A DNA stretch of 64,000 nt from Azospirillaceae bacterium (GTDB lineage: Bacteria; Pseudomonadota; Alphaproteobacteria; Azospirillales; Azospirillaceae), in the NCBI GenBank assembly GCA_031291675.1, contig JARLIO010000071.1, positions 1-64,000 of the forward strand, written 5' to 3'. This document shows, in pieces, positions 25,678 to 34,399 of the stretch; within the stretch, counting starts at the first letter, position 1, and every line of letters begins with the position of its first letter. A model generated the notes under the pieces. The model had not been told where the DNA came from. It saw nothing but the letters and a program-made list of their open reading frames with translations, and searched no databases. A program made the position numbers and the translations under genes.

Positions 25678-26849
25678 CGCGCCGCCGCCAGTCGGGCAAA
25701 CGCCCGTTCCAGGTCTTCGATCAGGTCCTGCGGATCCTCCAACCCGGCATGCAGGCGGATCAGGATGCCGTCCTGGGGCAATGTCGTGACCGTGCGCATG
25801 CCCGACAGATGTGCCGGCAGCATCAGACTTTCATAGCCGCCCCAGCTATAGCCAATGCCGAAAAGTGCCAGATCGGCGAAAAAGGCCGCAAGCTGACGGT
25901 CGGTGCACGGGGCCAGGATCGCGCCGAACAGGCCGCTAGCGCCGCGGAAATCACGCTGCCACAAAGCATGACCAGGATCGTCGGGCAGGGCAGGGTGCAA
26001 AACCCGGACAATTTCGGGGCGCGCCCGCAGCCACTGCGCCAGCGCAATCCCGGTTGCCTGGTGCTGGCGCAACCGCACCCCGAGCGTCCGTAAGCCCCGT
26101 TGCGCAAGATAGAGGTCGTCGGGTCCGGCGCAGGTTCCGGTCATCAGTGCGTATTGCCGCAGACGGGGATAGCTGGCCTCGTTGGCCACCGCGATCCCCA
26201 TCATCGCATCCGAATGCCCGACCAGATATTTGGTCGCCGCATGAACCGAGACATCGACGCCATGGTCGAAGGGCCGGAAGAACAACGGTGTCGCCCAGGT
26301 ATTGTCCATCACCACCAGCGCGCCACGCGCCTTGGCCACCGCGGCGATCGCCGGCACATCCTGGATCTCGAAGGTATAAGACCCCGGTGATTCCAGAAAC
26401 ACCAGCCGGGTCTCGGGGCGAAACAACCGGGCGATGGCATCGCCGATCCGCGGATCATAATATTCGGCGACCACGCCGAATTTCTTGAGCACCTGCTCGC
26501 ACAGGGTCCGGGTCGGCCCGTACACGCTGTCCGAGACCAGGATATGGTCGCCGGCGCGCACCAACGCCATCAGCGTCGTCGCAATGGCCGCCAGGCCCGA
26601 CGGCATGGTGACGGCGCGGAACCCGCCTTCGAGCGCCGCGACGGCATCCTCGAAGGCGCGCGATGTCGGTGTGCCAACCCGGCCGTACCGAACAATATCG
26701 GGATTGTGGCTGGCTTCATCGAGCGCCCCAAGATTGGGAAACAGGACGGTCGAAGCGTGATAAACCGCCGGATTGACGATACCATGCTGGGTTTCCGGGT
26801 GGCGGCCGGCATGGGTGATCAAGGTATCGGGACGAGGGGACGTCTTCAT
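25674..26849 (-). CDS. metC: Cystathionine beta-lyase
   Basis: 391 aa PLP enzyme of the Cys/Met metabolism family. The PLP lysine lies in [12 protein letters not shown] and the preceding [10 protein letters not shown] segment is intact; [25 protein letters not shown] near the N-terminus fits MetC rather than MetB. It cleaves cystathionine to homocysteine, pyruvate and ammonia. ATG 26849 is used; 12 residues upstream are not typical. Follows the GNAT gene by about 120 bases and is coupled to hisI. Confidence 0.93.
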   Translation of the reverse strand: MKTSPRPDTLITHAGRHPETQHGIVNPAVYHASTVLFPNLGALDEASHNPDIVRYGRVGTPTSRAFEDAVAALEGGFRAVTMPSGLAAIATTLMALVRAGDHILVSDSVYGPTRTLCEQVLKKFGVVAEYYDPRIGDAIARLFRPETRLVFLESPGSYTFEIQDVPAIAAVAKARGALVVMDNTWATPLFFRPFDHGVDVSVHAATKYLVGHSDAMMGIAVANEASYPRLRQYALMTGTCAGPDDLYLAQRGLRTLGVRLRQHQATGIALAQWLRARPEIVRVLHPALPDDPGHALWQRDFRGASGLFGAILAPCTDRQLAAFFADLALFGIGYSWGGYESLMLPAHLSGMRTVTTLPQDGILIRLHAGLEDPQDLIEDLERAFARLAAAR

Positions 26850-26972
26850 GACTGAACTGACGGTTGTCGTGGGAGCTGGAACCATCTTGGCATCGCGCGA
26901 TGGTCCCGGCCAACGGAATCCGCAGGGCCCGGGGGCGTTGACACACCCTGGACGCCGGGTCCCGTGCCCGGC

Positions 26973-27944
26973 TCAGCCCTGGAAGCTGCGGATTTCACGG
27001 CGGGCCTCGACGAAGCCCGCCGTCAGATAGGTCCCCAGCGCTTTGGGATGATCGAGGCTGCAGGTGTGAACCGTGACACGCCGGGTGTCAGCCCCCCACG
27101 CCAACGCCACCGCGCGCCTCAGCAGCCAGGCCCCCAGGCCCTGGCCGATAAATTCCGGCATCAGACCGAAATAGGCCAACTCGACGGTGTTGGGCTGGCG
27201 GCGATCCAACTCGAAGAACCCCGCGGGGACATGGTTGACGGTGAGGACATGGATCTCGACCCGTGGATCATGGATCACGGCGGCCAGCTCGTCGTCACTG
27301 AGCGCCCTGCGGTCGGTCCAATGCCAGGGCCCTCCGACGCTGTCGTATAGAAAACGGTAATAGCGCAAGGTTGGTTGCCGGGCCTGGACGACCGCGAGGC
27401 CCGGGCGCGGCGCCGCGCCCGCGCCCGGCGCCGGCGGCGCCGTCATTCCCAGATGATACACCGTGACCGGCGCGCGCGTGTCGCGGGACAAGACCCGCTG
27501 AAACCAGGCGCGCGGCATCGGTTCATAGTCGAGCGAACGCCAGAATGCGCCGACCGCGGGATCGCCCGGATCCACCAGCAGACCGGCCCGGGGAATCCCC
27601 TGTGCCGACAACCACGTTTCGGCGTCACGGACTAGCGCAGTGGCGATGCGACGGCGGCGAAAGGTCGGGGTTATCATGATGGCGTTGATGCGGCCGCAGC
27701 GACTGTCGTGATCGACGACAATGGCGCCGATCAGTCGTTCACTGCTATCGATTGCGACCAGCATCACCATATTGAAGGGTGCCACCACCGATGCGCCGGC
27801 GCGCAAAGGGGTGTTCTGGGCAGCGGGCGATCCGCATTCCTGCCAGAGTGATCGCACCGCGGCGTGGTCTGCCGAGCGATAAATCCGGATGCGCACCGGG
27901 ATTTCGGCGGCGACGGTGGCGCGCCCGGTTCGGGTCGCCGTCAT
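26973..27944 (-). CDS. Tandem GNAT acetyltransferase
   Basis: 323 aa with two GNAT domains. The first (about 15-165) has the acetyl-CoA loop FRRRRIATALV; the second (about 190-323) has FIGQGLGAWLLRRAV and ends HPKALGTYLTAGFV. The first matches YpeA-like acetyltransferases; the second matches the single-domain GNATs often encoded beside metC. A Pro/Ala linker (APPAPGAGAAPRPG) joins them, so this appears to be a fusion of two normally separate genes. ATG 27944 overlaps the sulfurtransferase stop. Substrates unknown. Confidence 0.85.
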   Translation of the reverse strand: MTATRTGRATVAAEIPVRIRIYRSADHAAVRSLWQECGSPAAQNTPLRAGASVVAPFNMVMLVAIDSSERLIGAIVVDHDSRCGRINAIMITPTFRRRRIATALVRDAETWLSAQGIPRAGLLVDPGDPAVGAFWRSLDYEPMPRAWFQRVLSRDTRAPVTVYHLGMTAPPAPGAGAAPRPGLAVVQARQPTLRYYRFLYDSVGGPWHWTDRRALSDDELAAVIHDPRVEIHVLTVNHVPAGFFELDRRQPNTVELAYFGLMPEFIGQGLGAWLLRRAVALAWGADTRRVTVHTCSLDHPKALGTYLTAGFVEARREIRSFQG

Positions 27945-28828
27945 TCCTTGACGCGCCGTGACGGCCCCTGCTCGATCGGCAGGTCGTCCCGCAGGCCCCA
28001 TTCGGCCCATGACCCGTCATAGACCGCGACGTCGTTCCAGCCCAGCACATGAAGCGCGAGTGCCGCGACGCAGGCCGTGACGCCGCTGCCACAGGAAGCG
28101 ACGACGGGCCGCACCGGTCGCAGCCCGGTCGCCGCAACCAGCGGCGCGATCTGATCCGGGGTTCGCAATGCCGTCCCCGACGCGTCGACGAGATCGGCAT
28201 AGGGCAGATTGAAGGCACCGGGAATATGCCCCATGCGCCGCCCGGGCCAGGGCTCGGCGACCGTCCCCTCGAAGCGTGGGCGTGCCCGGACATCGACGAT
28301 CTGTTCGCGATCTGTGGCGATGTTGGCCAGGATCTGTGCCGCGTCACGAACCCGTAATCCGTTGAAGCGCGGCGAAAAGGCCCGCGATCGCGGGGCGGGC
28401 GGTTCATCGTCGACCGGCCGCCCCTCGGCCAGCCATCGCGTCAGGCCGCCATCAAGAACGCCCACGTCCTCATGACCGAACACCCGGAACATCCACCACA
28501 CCCGGGCCGCCGACATCAGGCTCTGGCCGGCATAGACCACGATGCGGATGCCGGCGCCGAGGCCGAGCCGGCCGACCTCCGCCGCGAAAATCTCCGGCGA
28601 CGGCAGCATATGGGGCAGGTGGTTTGCGGTATCGGCGATCGCATCAATGTCGAAATAGACGGCCCCCGGGATATGGCGGGCGCGGTATTCCGCCCGGGCG
28701 TCGGCCGCGGTTCCGGGCATATACCAGGACGCGTCGACGACGCGAATGTCGGGGCTTTTCAGATGTTCGGCCAGCCAGGCGGTCGAAACCAGCGCATCGG
28801 TATGGCTATTGTGCGGGGGATTGCTCAC
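27941..28828 (-). CDS. sseA: 3-mercaptopyruvate/thiosulfate sulfurtransferase
   Basis: 295 aa with two rhodanese domains. The active-site loop CGSGVTAC in the second domain is the CG[ST]GVT form preferring mercaptopyruvate. GTG start at 28828 with GGGAG six bases upstream. It transfers sulfur to cyanide or other acceptors and fits the cysteine-metabolism run around it. It is separated from the alaX gene by 53 bases. Confidence 0.93.
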   Translation of the reverse strand: MSNPPHNSHTDALVSTAWLAEHLKSPDIRVVDASWYMPGTAADARAEYRARHIPGAVYFDIDAIADTANHLPHMLPSPEIFAAEVGRLGLGAGIRIVVYAGQSLMSAARVWWMFRVFGHEDVGVLDGGLTRWLAEGRPVDDEPPAPRSRAFSPRFNGLRVRDAAQILANIATDREQIVDVRARPRFEGTVAEPWPGRRMGHIPGAFNLPYADLVDASGTALRTPDQIAPLVAATGLRPVRPVVASCGSGVTACVAALALHVLGWNDVAVYDGSWAEWGLRDDLPIEQGPSRRVKE

Positions 28829-28881
28829 GGGCGGCTCCCTTGTTTGCGGGTCACGGGGCTCTGCGGGTCACGGCGATGGCA

Positions 28882-29589
28882 TCACGACGCGAAGGCGAGG
28901 ATGATACGACGGTTCTGCTTGCCCTTGTTTTCGATCTTGACCACGGTGACCGGCCCGATTTCGCCGGTGTGGCACACATGGGTACCGCCACAAGGCTGCA
29001 GGTCGGTGTCGATGATCTCCAACAATCGGACCTGTCCCGCGCCGGTTGGTGGCTTGACCGACATGGTGCGAACCAGATCGGGCTGGGCCGCCAATGCCGC
29101 ATCACTGATGAAGCGCGTCTGCACCGGGTGGTCGGCGACAATCAACTGGTTGATCGCTGTCGTGATCGCGTCCTTGTCGAGGTTTTCCGCGGGCACGTTG
29201 AAATCGAGGCGGCTGCGCTCGCTGCCGATCTGCCCCCCGGTCACCGCACCGGGCACCACGGCGCACAACAGATGCAAGGCGGTATGCATCCGCATATGAC
29301 GATAGCGCCGCTCCCAATCGATCACCGCGTCGACGGTTTCGTTCAGCGCCGGCAGCGCCGCGCCCGGGGCCGGGACGTGGATCACCGTGTCGGCGTCATC
29401 GCCTTTGATCGTATCGACGATCGCGATCTCGGTCCCGCCAAAGCGCAGCCAGCCGCAATCACCGGGCTGTCCGCCGCCCGTCGGATAGAACACCGTTTGG
29501 TCGAGGGTGATCCCGCGGGCGTCGACGGCGATCACGCGGGCCTGGCATTGCCGGGCGTAGCTGTCGTCGCGGAACAACAAAACGGTCAT
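28882..29589 (-). CDS. Alanyl-tRNA editing protein AlaX
   Basis: 235 aa. The first zinc half-site HMRMHTALHLLC (H-x3-H) and second CGGTHVCHTGEIG (C-x3-H) with the GGGQPGD loop identify an AlaX-M-type editing domain, which hydrolyses Ser- or Gly-mischarged tRNA-Ala. ATG overlaps the cysteine synthase stop (ATGA). Its coupling to cysteine synthase, which consumes a serine derivative, is a recurrent arrangement and may link editing to serine supply. Confidence 0.92.
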   Translation of the reverse strand: MTVLLFRDDSYARQCQARVIAVDARGITLDQTVFYPTGGGQPGDCGWLRFGGTEIAIVDTIKGDDADTVIHVPAPGAALPALNETVDAVIDWERRYRHMRMHTALHLLCAVVPGAVTGGQIGSERSRLDFNVPAENLDKDAITTAINQLIVADHPVQTRFISDAALAAQPDLVRTMSVKPPTGAGQVRLLEIIDTDLQPCGGTHVCHTGEIGPVTVVKIENKGKQNRRIILAFAS

Positions 29590-30617
29590 GACATCTCCGG
29601 GCGAGTGGCGGCTTCCGGTTCAAGCCAGGACGGCACCGGCAGGTTTCGCGCCTTGAGGAATTCGGGATTGAACAGTTTTGATTGGTAGCGGCCGCCGCCA
29701 TCGCACAGGATGGTCACGATGGTGTGTCCGGGGCCAAGGCGCCGCGCCAGCCTGATGGCGCCCATGATGTTGATCGCGGACGATCCGCCCAGCAACAAGC
29801 CTTCGCCGACCACGAGGTCGAACAGCACCGGCAAGGCCTCCTCATCGCTGATCTGAAACCAATCGTCGATCTGGACGCCCGCAAGATTGCCCGGAACCCG
29901 GCCCTGGCCGATCCCTTCGGTGATCGAGTTGCCCGCGGCCTTCAATTCGCCATGGTCAAAGAAATTGTAAAGCGCCGAGCCCATCGGATCGGCCAGCCCG
30001 ATCCTGACCGCCGGGTTCTGGTCGCGCAGCGCCTCGGCCACACCCGCAAGGGTGCCGCCGCTGCCAACGGCGCAGATGAAGCCATCGATCCTGCCCTCGG
30101 TCTGCGCCCAGATTTCCGCGCCGGTGGTTTCGCAATGTCCGCGGCGATTGGCCAGATTATCGAACTGATTGGCCCAGATCGCGCCATTCGGGTCGCGTCG
30201 CGCCAGATCCTCGGCCAGGCGTTGGGAAACATGGACATAGTTCCCCGGATCGCGGTATGGCACCTGGGGCACCAGACGGATCTCGGCGCCGATCAACCGC
30301 AGCATGTCCTGCTTTTCGATACTCACGGTCTCGGGCATCACGATGACGCAGCGATAGCCCCGGCTGTTGCCAACCAGGGCGAGGCCGATTCCGGTATTGC
30401 CTGCGGTTCCTTCGACGATCACGCCTCCAGGACGCAAATCCCCCCGGGCCTCGGCATCGCGGATGATCGCCAGCGCCGCGCGATCCTTGACCGAGCCTCC
30501 GGGGTTCATGAATTCCGCCTTGCCCAGAATCTCGCATCCGGTTGCTGCCGATGCTGCCGCGAGACGAATCAACGGGGTATTGCCGATCGCGCCTACCAAG
30601 CCGTCACAGATTGCCAA
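29586..30617 (-). CDS. cysK: Cysteine synthase
   Basis: 343 aa PLP enzyme. The PLP lysine is in NPGGSVKDRAA, the phosphate loop in GTAGNTGIG and the substrate loop near GSGGTLAGV. It condenses O-acetylserine with sulfide to cysteine. It uses a rare TTG start at 30617, supported by GGGAGG six bases upstream and by MAICDGLVGAIGNTPLIRL being the conserved family start. First gene of the cysteine/AlaX/sulfurtransferase/GNAT/metC/hisI run. Confidence 0.95.
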   Translation of the reverse strand: MAICDGLVGAIGNTPLIRLAAASAATGCEILGKAEFMNPGGSVKDRAALAIIRDAEARGDLRPGGVIVEGTAGNTGIGLALVGNSRGYRCVIVMPETVSIEKQDMLRLIGAEIRLVPQVPYRDPGNYVHVSQRLAEDLARRDPNGAIWANQFDNLANRRGHCETTGAEIWAQTEGRIDGFICAVGSGGTLAGVAEALRDQNPAVRIGLADPMGSALYNFFDHGELKAAGNSITEGIGQGRVPGNLAGVQIDDWFQISDEEALPVLFDLVVGEGLLLGGSSAINIMGAIRLARRLGPGHTIVTILCDGGGRYQSKLFNPEFLKARNLPVPSWLEPEAATRPEMS

Positions 30618-30671
30618 CGCGCACCTCCCTCAAGGATGTCCGGGTCAGAGTATCGGCACCTTGGCATCAGT

Positions 30672-31334
30672 TCAAGGCATGGCATCCGCCGCGGGGACCG
30701 GTCGCAGCCAGCGATCCCGAAGATCCTCGCGATGGCGCGAGAGCCAGAACAGAGCAACCATTGCTGGTGAATTGTGAATCCGATCACTGTCGGCCAGGTT
30801 GATCGCCACCGTGGCCGACATGACGTGAACCTTGATGTCCTCGTTCTCCTCGGCCAGTCCATGCACACCGCCGGCGGCACGGCTGTCGATCTCACCAACG
30901 AACAGGGTAGTGTTCTCACTGGTGCCGCCGGGGCTGGCCAGGTAATCGGCGATGCGCTCCAACCGCCGAACCGTGCAACCGCTTTCCTCGACGGCCTCCC
31001 GCATTGCGGTTTCTTCCAGCGTATGGCCCGGTTCGATCATCCCGGCAACAATCTCCAGCATCCACGGCTCACGCCCGGCCGCCAGAGCGCCAACGCGGAA
31101 CTGTTCGATCAGGACCACGGCGTCCCGGGCCGGATCATAGAGGAGAACACCCACGGAATGCCCCCGTTCGAACACCTCCCGGTTGATGACATCCGACCAG
31201 GAGCCATCGAACCGGCGGTGCCGCAGTCGGTAGCGCTCGATCCTGAAATAGCCGTGATACTTGGTCTTGCGGTCGATCAGTTCGACATCGGCCGCGGTGA
31301 AAGCGGGCGTCGCCGCCGCTGAAGCATCTGTCAT
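30672..31334 (-). CDS. ADP-ribose pyrophosphatase-type Nudix hydrolase
   Basis: 220 aa. Nudix box EIVAGMIEPGHTLEETAMREAVEESG spans the canonical spacing, and the flanking INREVFERGHSVGVLLYDP and YLASPGGTSENTTLFVGE are typical of NudF/ADP-ribose pyrophosphatase. It hydrolyses ADP-ribose or related ADP-sugars. ATG 31334 is preferred to a start nine codons upstream. Same strand as cysK, 54 bases away, possibly the same transcript. Confidence 0.88.
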   Translation of the reverse strand: MTDASAAATPAFTAADVELIDRKTKYHGYFRIERYRLRHRRFDGSWSDVINREVFERGHSVGVLLYDPARDAVVLIEQFRVGALAAGREPWMLEIVAGMIEPGHTLEETAMREAVEESGCTVRRLERIADYLASPGGTSENTTLFVGEIDSRAAGGVHGLAEENEDIKVHVMSATVAINLADSDRIHNSPAMVALFWLSRHREDLRDRWLRPVPAADAMP

Positions 31335-31510
31335 GATCTTGGAACCCCGGGTGAATGTCACACGTCATTCCTGGTTTAGCCGATCACGAGGCCTTATGCG
31401 ACGGTGGTGAGGTGAAATCGCGGGCCGGGAGCCCAATACGGCGCACGACAATGTCCGGCGCTTGGCCTAGGATGACCGCCGAATTTGATACGCCATCCCG
31501 GAGTACAGCG

Positions 31511-31753
31511 GTGAGCAGCACCCGTCGGCTGGACAATTGCTATAGCTGCCGAAACTGGATCGGTTTTGGTGTTCGAGAGCGCGGGCCAAGGGGGCAATGC
31601 CGCCGCTACCCGCCTGTGGTCACCGACCGGGCGCCGTTCGGGGCGTTTCCCGTGACCAATTCGGCCGATTGGTGCGGCGAATGGCAACGCCATGTCGGCC
31701 GTAGCGATCCCGAGGACGACGCACCGCCGCGTCAGCGCCAGGTCGACGGATAG
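31511..31753 (+). CDS. Small four-cysteine protein
   Basis: 80 aa from a GTG with GGAG seven bases upstream. Cys pattern C-x2-C…C…C in DNCYSCRNW, GQCRRYPP, PVT and DWCGEW matches a widespread group of tiny bacterial proteins of unknown function; the cysteines suggest a Zn or Fe-S site. Function unknown. Its 3' end overlaps the opposite-strand membrane-protein gene by 22 bases. Confidence 0.65.
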   Translation: MSSTRRLDNCYSCRNWIGFGVRERGPRGQCRRYPPVVTDRAPFGAFPVTNSADWCGEWQRHVGRSDPEDDAPPRQRQVDG

Positions 31754-31911
31754 GGAAGCACCAGCATGGGACGGCTGTCCGCCCGCGAGATCAGGTCCCG
31801 TGGCGCCGTCGCCAGAAGCAATGGACTGAACGCCAGCCACCAGCACCCCATTGCGGCGACCAGCGCGCCGAAGACAACCCAGGTGCGCCAGTGGCCCGGT
31901 CTTGTCACCAT
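31732..31911 (-). CDS. Small single-pass membrane protein
   Basis: 59 aa: MVTRPGHWRTW, then a hydrophobic segment rich in V, F, A, W and L (residues 12-34), then a polar RDLISRADSRPM tail. A strong GGAGG Shine-Dalgarno lies six bases before the ATG at 31911. No family recognised; found by reading the strand, because it is shorter than 60 codons. Confidence 0.6.
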   Translation of the reverse strand: MVTRPGHWRTWVVFGALVAAMGCWWLAFSPLLLATAPRDLISRADSRPMLVLPYPSTWR

Positions 31912-32121
31912 GACAATCCTCCGCAGTCACGCCCGCTCGTCGTCAATCCCGTCCTTGTCCGAAGTCGGGCGCCTTTATTTCAACTTTCGCATATTGTAAC
32001 GGTTTCGCGCGGCGCCAAACCAGCCCGATTCGGGTTGTCGCAATTTTGCCACGCTTTGTGTTGCGCATTTGCCGCAGTCCAATCAGATCCGGGCCCGGAA
32101 CGATCCGGCAATGAACCGTTC

Positions 32122-32138
32122 GCGGGGCACTGCCCCGC
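32122..32138. terminator. Hairpin abutting the end of the exporter operon
   Basis: Perfect GCGGGGC/GCCCCGC stem with a three-base loop directly next to the ybhR stop codon. On the plus strand it is followed by TTATT; on the minus strand no T tract follows, so termination there is uncertain. Confidence 0.4.
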
Positions 32139-33257
32139 TTATTCGAAGCCGCGGCGGAACAGCCACGCGGTCACCGACAAGGTTCCGGCCGCGATCAACG
32201 CCATCGGCCACAGGTCCGGGATCAGGTCAGTGAGATCCGCGCCTTCGAGATAGACGCGATGGGCAATATCGATCGCATAGCGCAACGGGTTCAGTAGCGT
32301 CAGGGTCTGAAACGCGACCGGCATGTTGCTGATCGGCGTGGTCAGCCCGGACAGCAGCGACAGCGGCATGATGATGACAAAAGCATACAGGACAGCCTGC
32401 TGCATCGTCGCGACGACGGCGGACAGCATCAGACCGATCCCCACCGCCGCCAGCAGAAACAGTGTCAATCCGCCATAAAGCACCAGATAAGACCCGACGA
32501 ACGGGATGTGGAACCAGAGTTGGGCGACCAGAAGGATCAGTGTCGCCTGGATCAGGCCGATCAGCACCGAGGGCAGCGCCTTGCCGACAATGATCTCGAA
32601 CGGCCGGAACGGCGTCACCAAGAGCTGGTCGAATGTGCCCTGTTCCCGCTCGCGGGCCACCGACATCGCGGTCAGCAGCATCGTCTGCAGCAGGGTCAGC
32701 GTGCCGATCAGTGCCGGCACCATGTACCAGCGGGTCTCGAGATTGGCATTGTACCAGGCCCGCATTGCGGCCCGGACCGGCGCCCTGGCATCGCCATGGT
32801 CAGCGGCCCAACTGGTATTGAAACGATCGACAATGGTGCCGACATAGCTGAGCGCGGTTCCGGCCGTGTTGGAGTTGCGCCCGTCGGCAATCACCTGGAG
32901 CTCGGCCGCGCCGCCGGCCGCCAGGCGGCGCTCGAAATCCTGGCCGAACTGGATCACGAGCAAAGCACGCCCCTGGTCGATCAGGGTTTTGATGTCGTCG
33001 GCCCGTGACAGGACGGCAACCCGCTGAAACACACCCGATCCGTCCAGCGCCGCCAACAGTTCGCCTGAAGCCGCGCTATGATCCTGATCCAGCACCGCAT
33101 AGGGAACATGATTGAGGTCATAGGTTGCCGCGTAACCGAAGATCAGGCATTGCAAAATCGGCGGCAAGAACAGGCTGACCCGGCTGCGCGGGTCCTTGAG
33201 CACCGCCAGCAATTCCTTGCGGATCAGGGCGAGAATGCGCCGGACGGATGCGGTCAT
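32139..33257 (-). CDS. ybhR: ABC-2 type exporter permease (YbhR-like)
   Basis: 372 aa. One N-terminal helix, a large periplasmic domain with ATYDLNHVPYAVLDQDHSAAS, then five C-terminal helices with the ABC-2 signature EREQGTFDQLLVTPFRPFEIIVGKALP. ATG 33257 has GAGG six bases upstream; a TTG four codons earlier is possible. Pairs with the next upstream permease to form the membrane channel. Confidence 0.9.
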   Translation of the reverse strand: MTASVRRILALIRKELLAVLKDPRSRVSLFLPPILQCLIFGYAATYDLNHVPYAVLDQDHSAASGELLAALDGSGVFQRVAVLSRADDIKTLIDQGRALLVIQFGQDFERRLAAGGAAELQVIADGRNSNTAGTALSYVGTIVDRFNTSWAADHGDARAPVRAAMRAWYNANLETRWYMVPALIGTLTLLQTMLLTAMSVAREREQGTFDQLLVTPFRPFEIIVGKALPSVLIGLIQATLILLVAQLWFHIPFVGSYLVLYGGLTLFLLAAVGIGLMLSAVVATMQQAVLYAFVIIMPLSLLSGLTTPISNMPVAFQTLTLLNPLRYAIDIAHRVYLEGADLTDLIPDLWPMALIAAGTLSVTAWLFRRGFE

Positions 33258-33265
33258 CGGCGGCC

Positions 33266-34399
33266 TCAATCCAGTTTCTTGGTTGCGACGAGACGGGTCA
33301 GCACGAGCAGAACGCAGGCCATTGCCGCGAGAACGCCGGCATCGGGCAGAATGACCGCCCAGATGTCACCGGCCAGGAACAAGGTTTGCAGCAGCGACAC
33401 ATAATAGCGCCCCGGCAGCGCGAAGCTGATCATTTGGACCGCCACCGGCATGCTGCGCAGATCGAACATGAAGCCCGACAGGAACACCGCCGGAAGAAAG
33501 GTCACCAGCAGGGTTGCCATGCTGGCGACAAACTGGTTGCGGGTCAGCGATGAGATCAGCAGCCCGATCGCCAGTGCCACCAGCAGGTAGAGCATCGAAA
33601 CCGCGATCAGGATCAGAACCGAGCCGCGGAACGGAACCTGAAACAAAAACCGGGCGGCAATCAGACAGAGAGCCAAGCCAATCATCCCGAGGACAAAATA
33701 GGGAACCATCTTGGCCAGCAGGATTTCACCGGCGCGGACCGGGGTGACGAACAGTGCCTCCAGCGTCCCCCGTTCCCATTCGCGGGCCATCACCAGCGCG
33801 GTCAGCAGCGAGCCGATCAGGGTCATGATCAGGACGATCAGCCCGGGGACCAGAAAATAGTGGCTGTCATTGGCTTCGTTGAACCACAGTCGGCTTCGCA
33901 CCACAGCATGGCCGCCCGTCGCATCGCCGCGTCCTTCGCCGGCACGGCGCAGCGCCTGCTGCCCCAACGCCGAGCCGGCATAGCCTTCAATGATGCGCGC
34001 CTGATTGGCATCGGTACCGTAGACCAGGATCTGGGCCTCGGCGTCATTGCGGCTCGAACGTCGGGAAAAATCGGGAAGAAGCCGGACGATGCCGTCGACC
34101 CGATGCCTCCGCATCAGCGTCTCTGCCGCCGTCATCGATTTGACGGGCTGCACGGCGAAGTAGGGCGACAGGTTGAATCCGGCGCTCAGTTCCATCGCCG
34201 TCGGTGACGAATCTTCCAGCACCACGGCAATCCGAACACCCTTGACGTCGAGGGACAAGGCAAAGCCGAACAGAAGAATCAAGACCAACGGCATGACGAT
34301 CCCGATCGCGATGCTGCTCGGATCGCGCAACAACTGCCACGTCTCCTTGCGCACCAGCGCCTCAACGCGACGCAGCCCGGCCGGGATCACCGCCATCAT
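33266..34399 (-). CDS. ybhS: ABC-2 type exporter permease (YbhS-like)
   Basis: 377 aa with the same topology: N-terminal anchor, periplasmic domain (VVLEDSSPTAMELSAGF), five helices and EWERGTLEALFVTPVRAGEILLAKM. It is homologous to its neighbour, reflecting an old duplication. Its ATG overlaps the ATPase stop (ATGA). Heterodimer with YbhR is expected. Confidence 0.9.
   Translation of the reverse strand: MMAVIPAGLRRVEALVRKETWQLLRDPSSIAIGIVMPLVLILLFGFALSLDVKGVRIAVVLEDSSPTAMELSAGFNLSPYFAVQPVKSMTAAETLMRRHRVDGIVRLLPDFSRRSSRNDAEAQILVYGTDANQARIIEGYAGSALGQQALRRAGEGRGDATGGHAVVRSRLWFNEANDSHYFLVPGLIVLIMTLIGSLLTALVMAREWERGTLEALFVTPVRAGEILLAKMVPYFVLGMIGLALCLIAARFLFQVPFRGSVLILIAVSMLYLLVALAIGLLISSLTRNQFVASMATLLVTFLPAVFLSGFMFDLRSMPVAVQMISFALPGRYYVSLLQTLFLAGDIWAVILPDAGVLAAMACVLLVLTRLVATKKLD

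Noticed and set aside
31394..31930. 178-codon minus-strand frame
   Set aside because: It shadows the four-Cys gene and the small membrane gene, both of which have good start signals.
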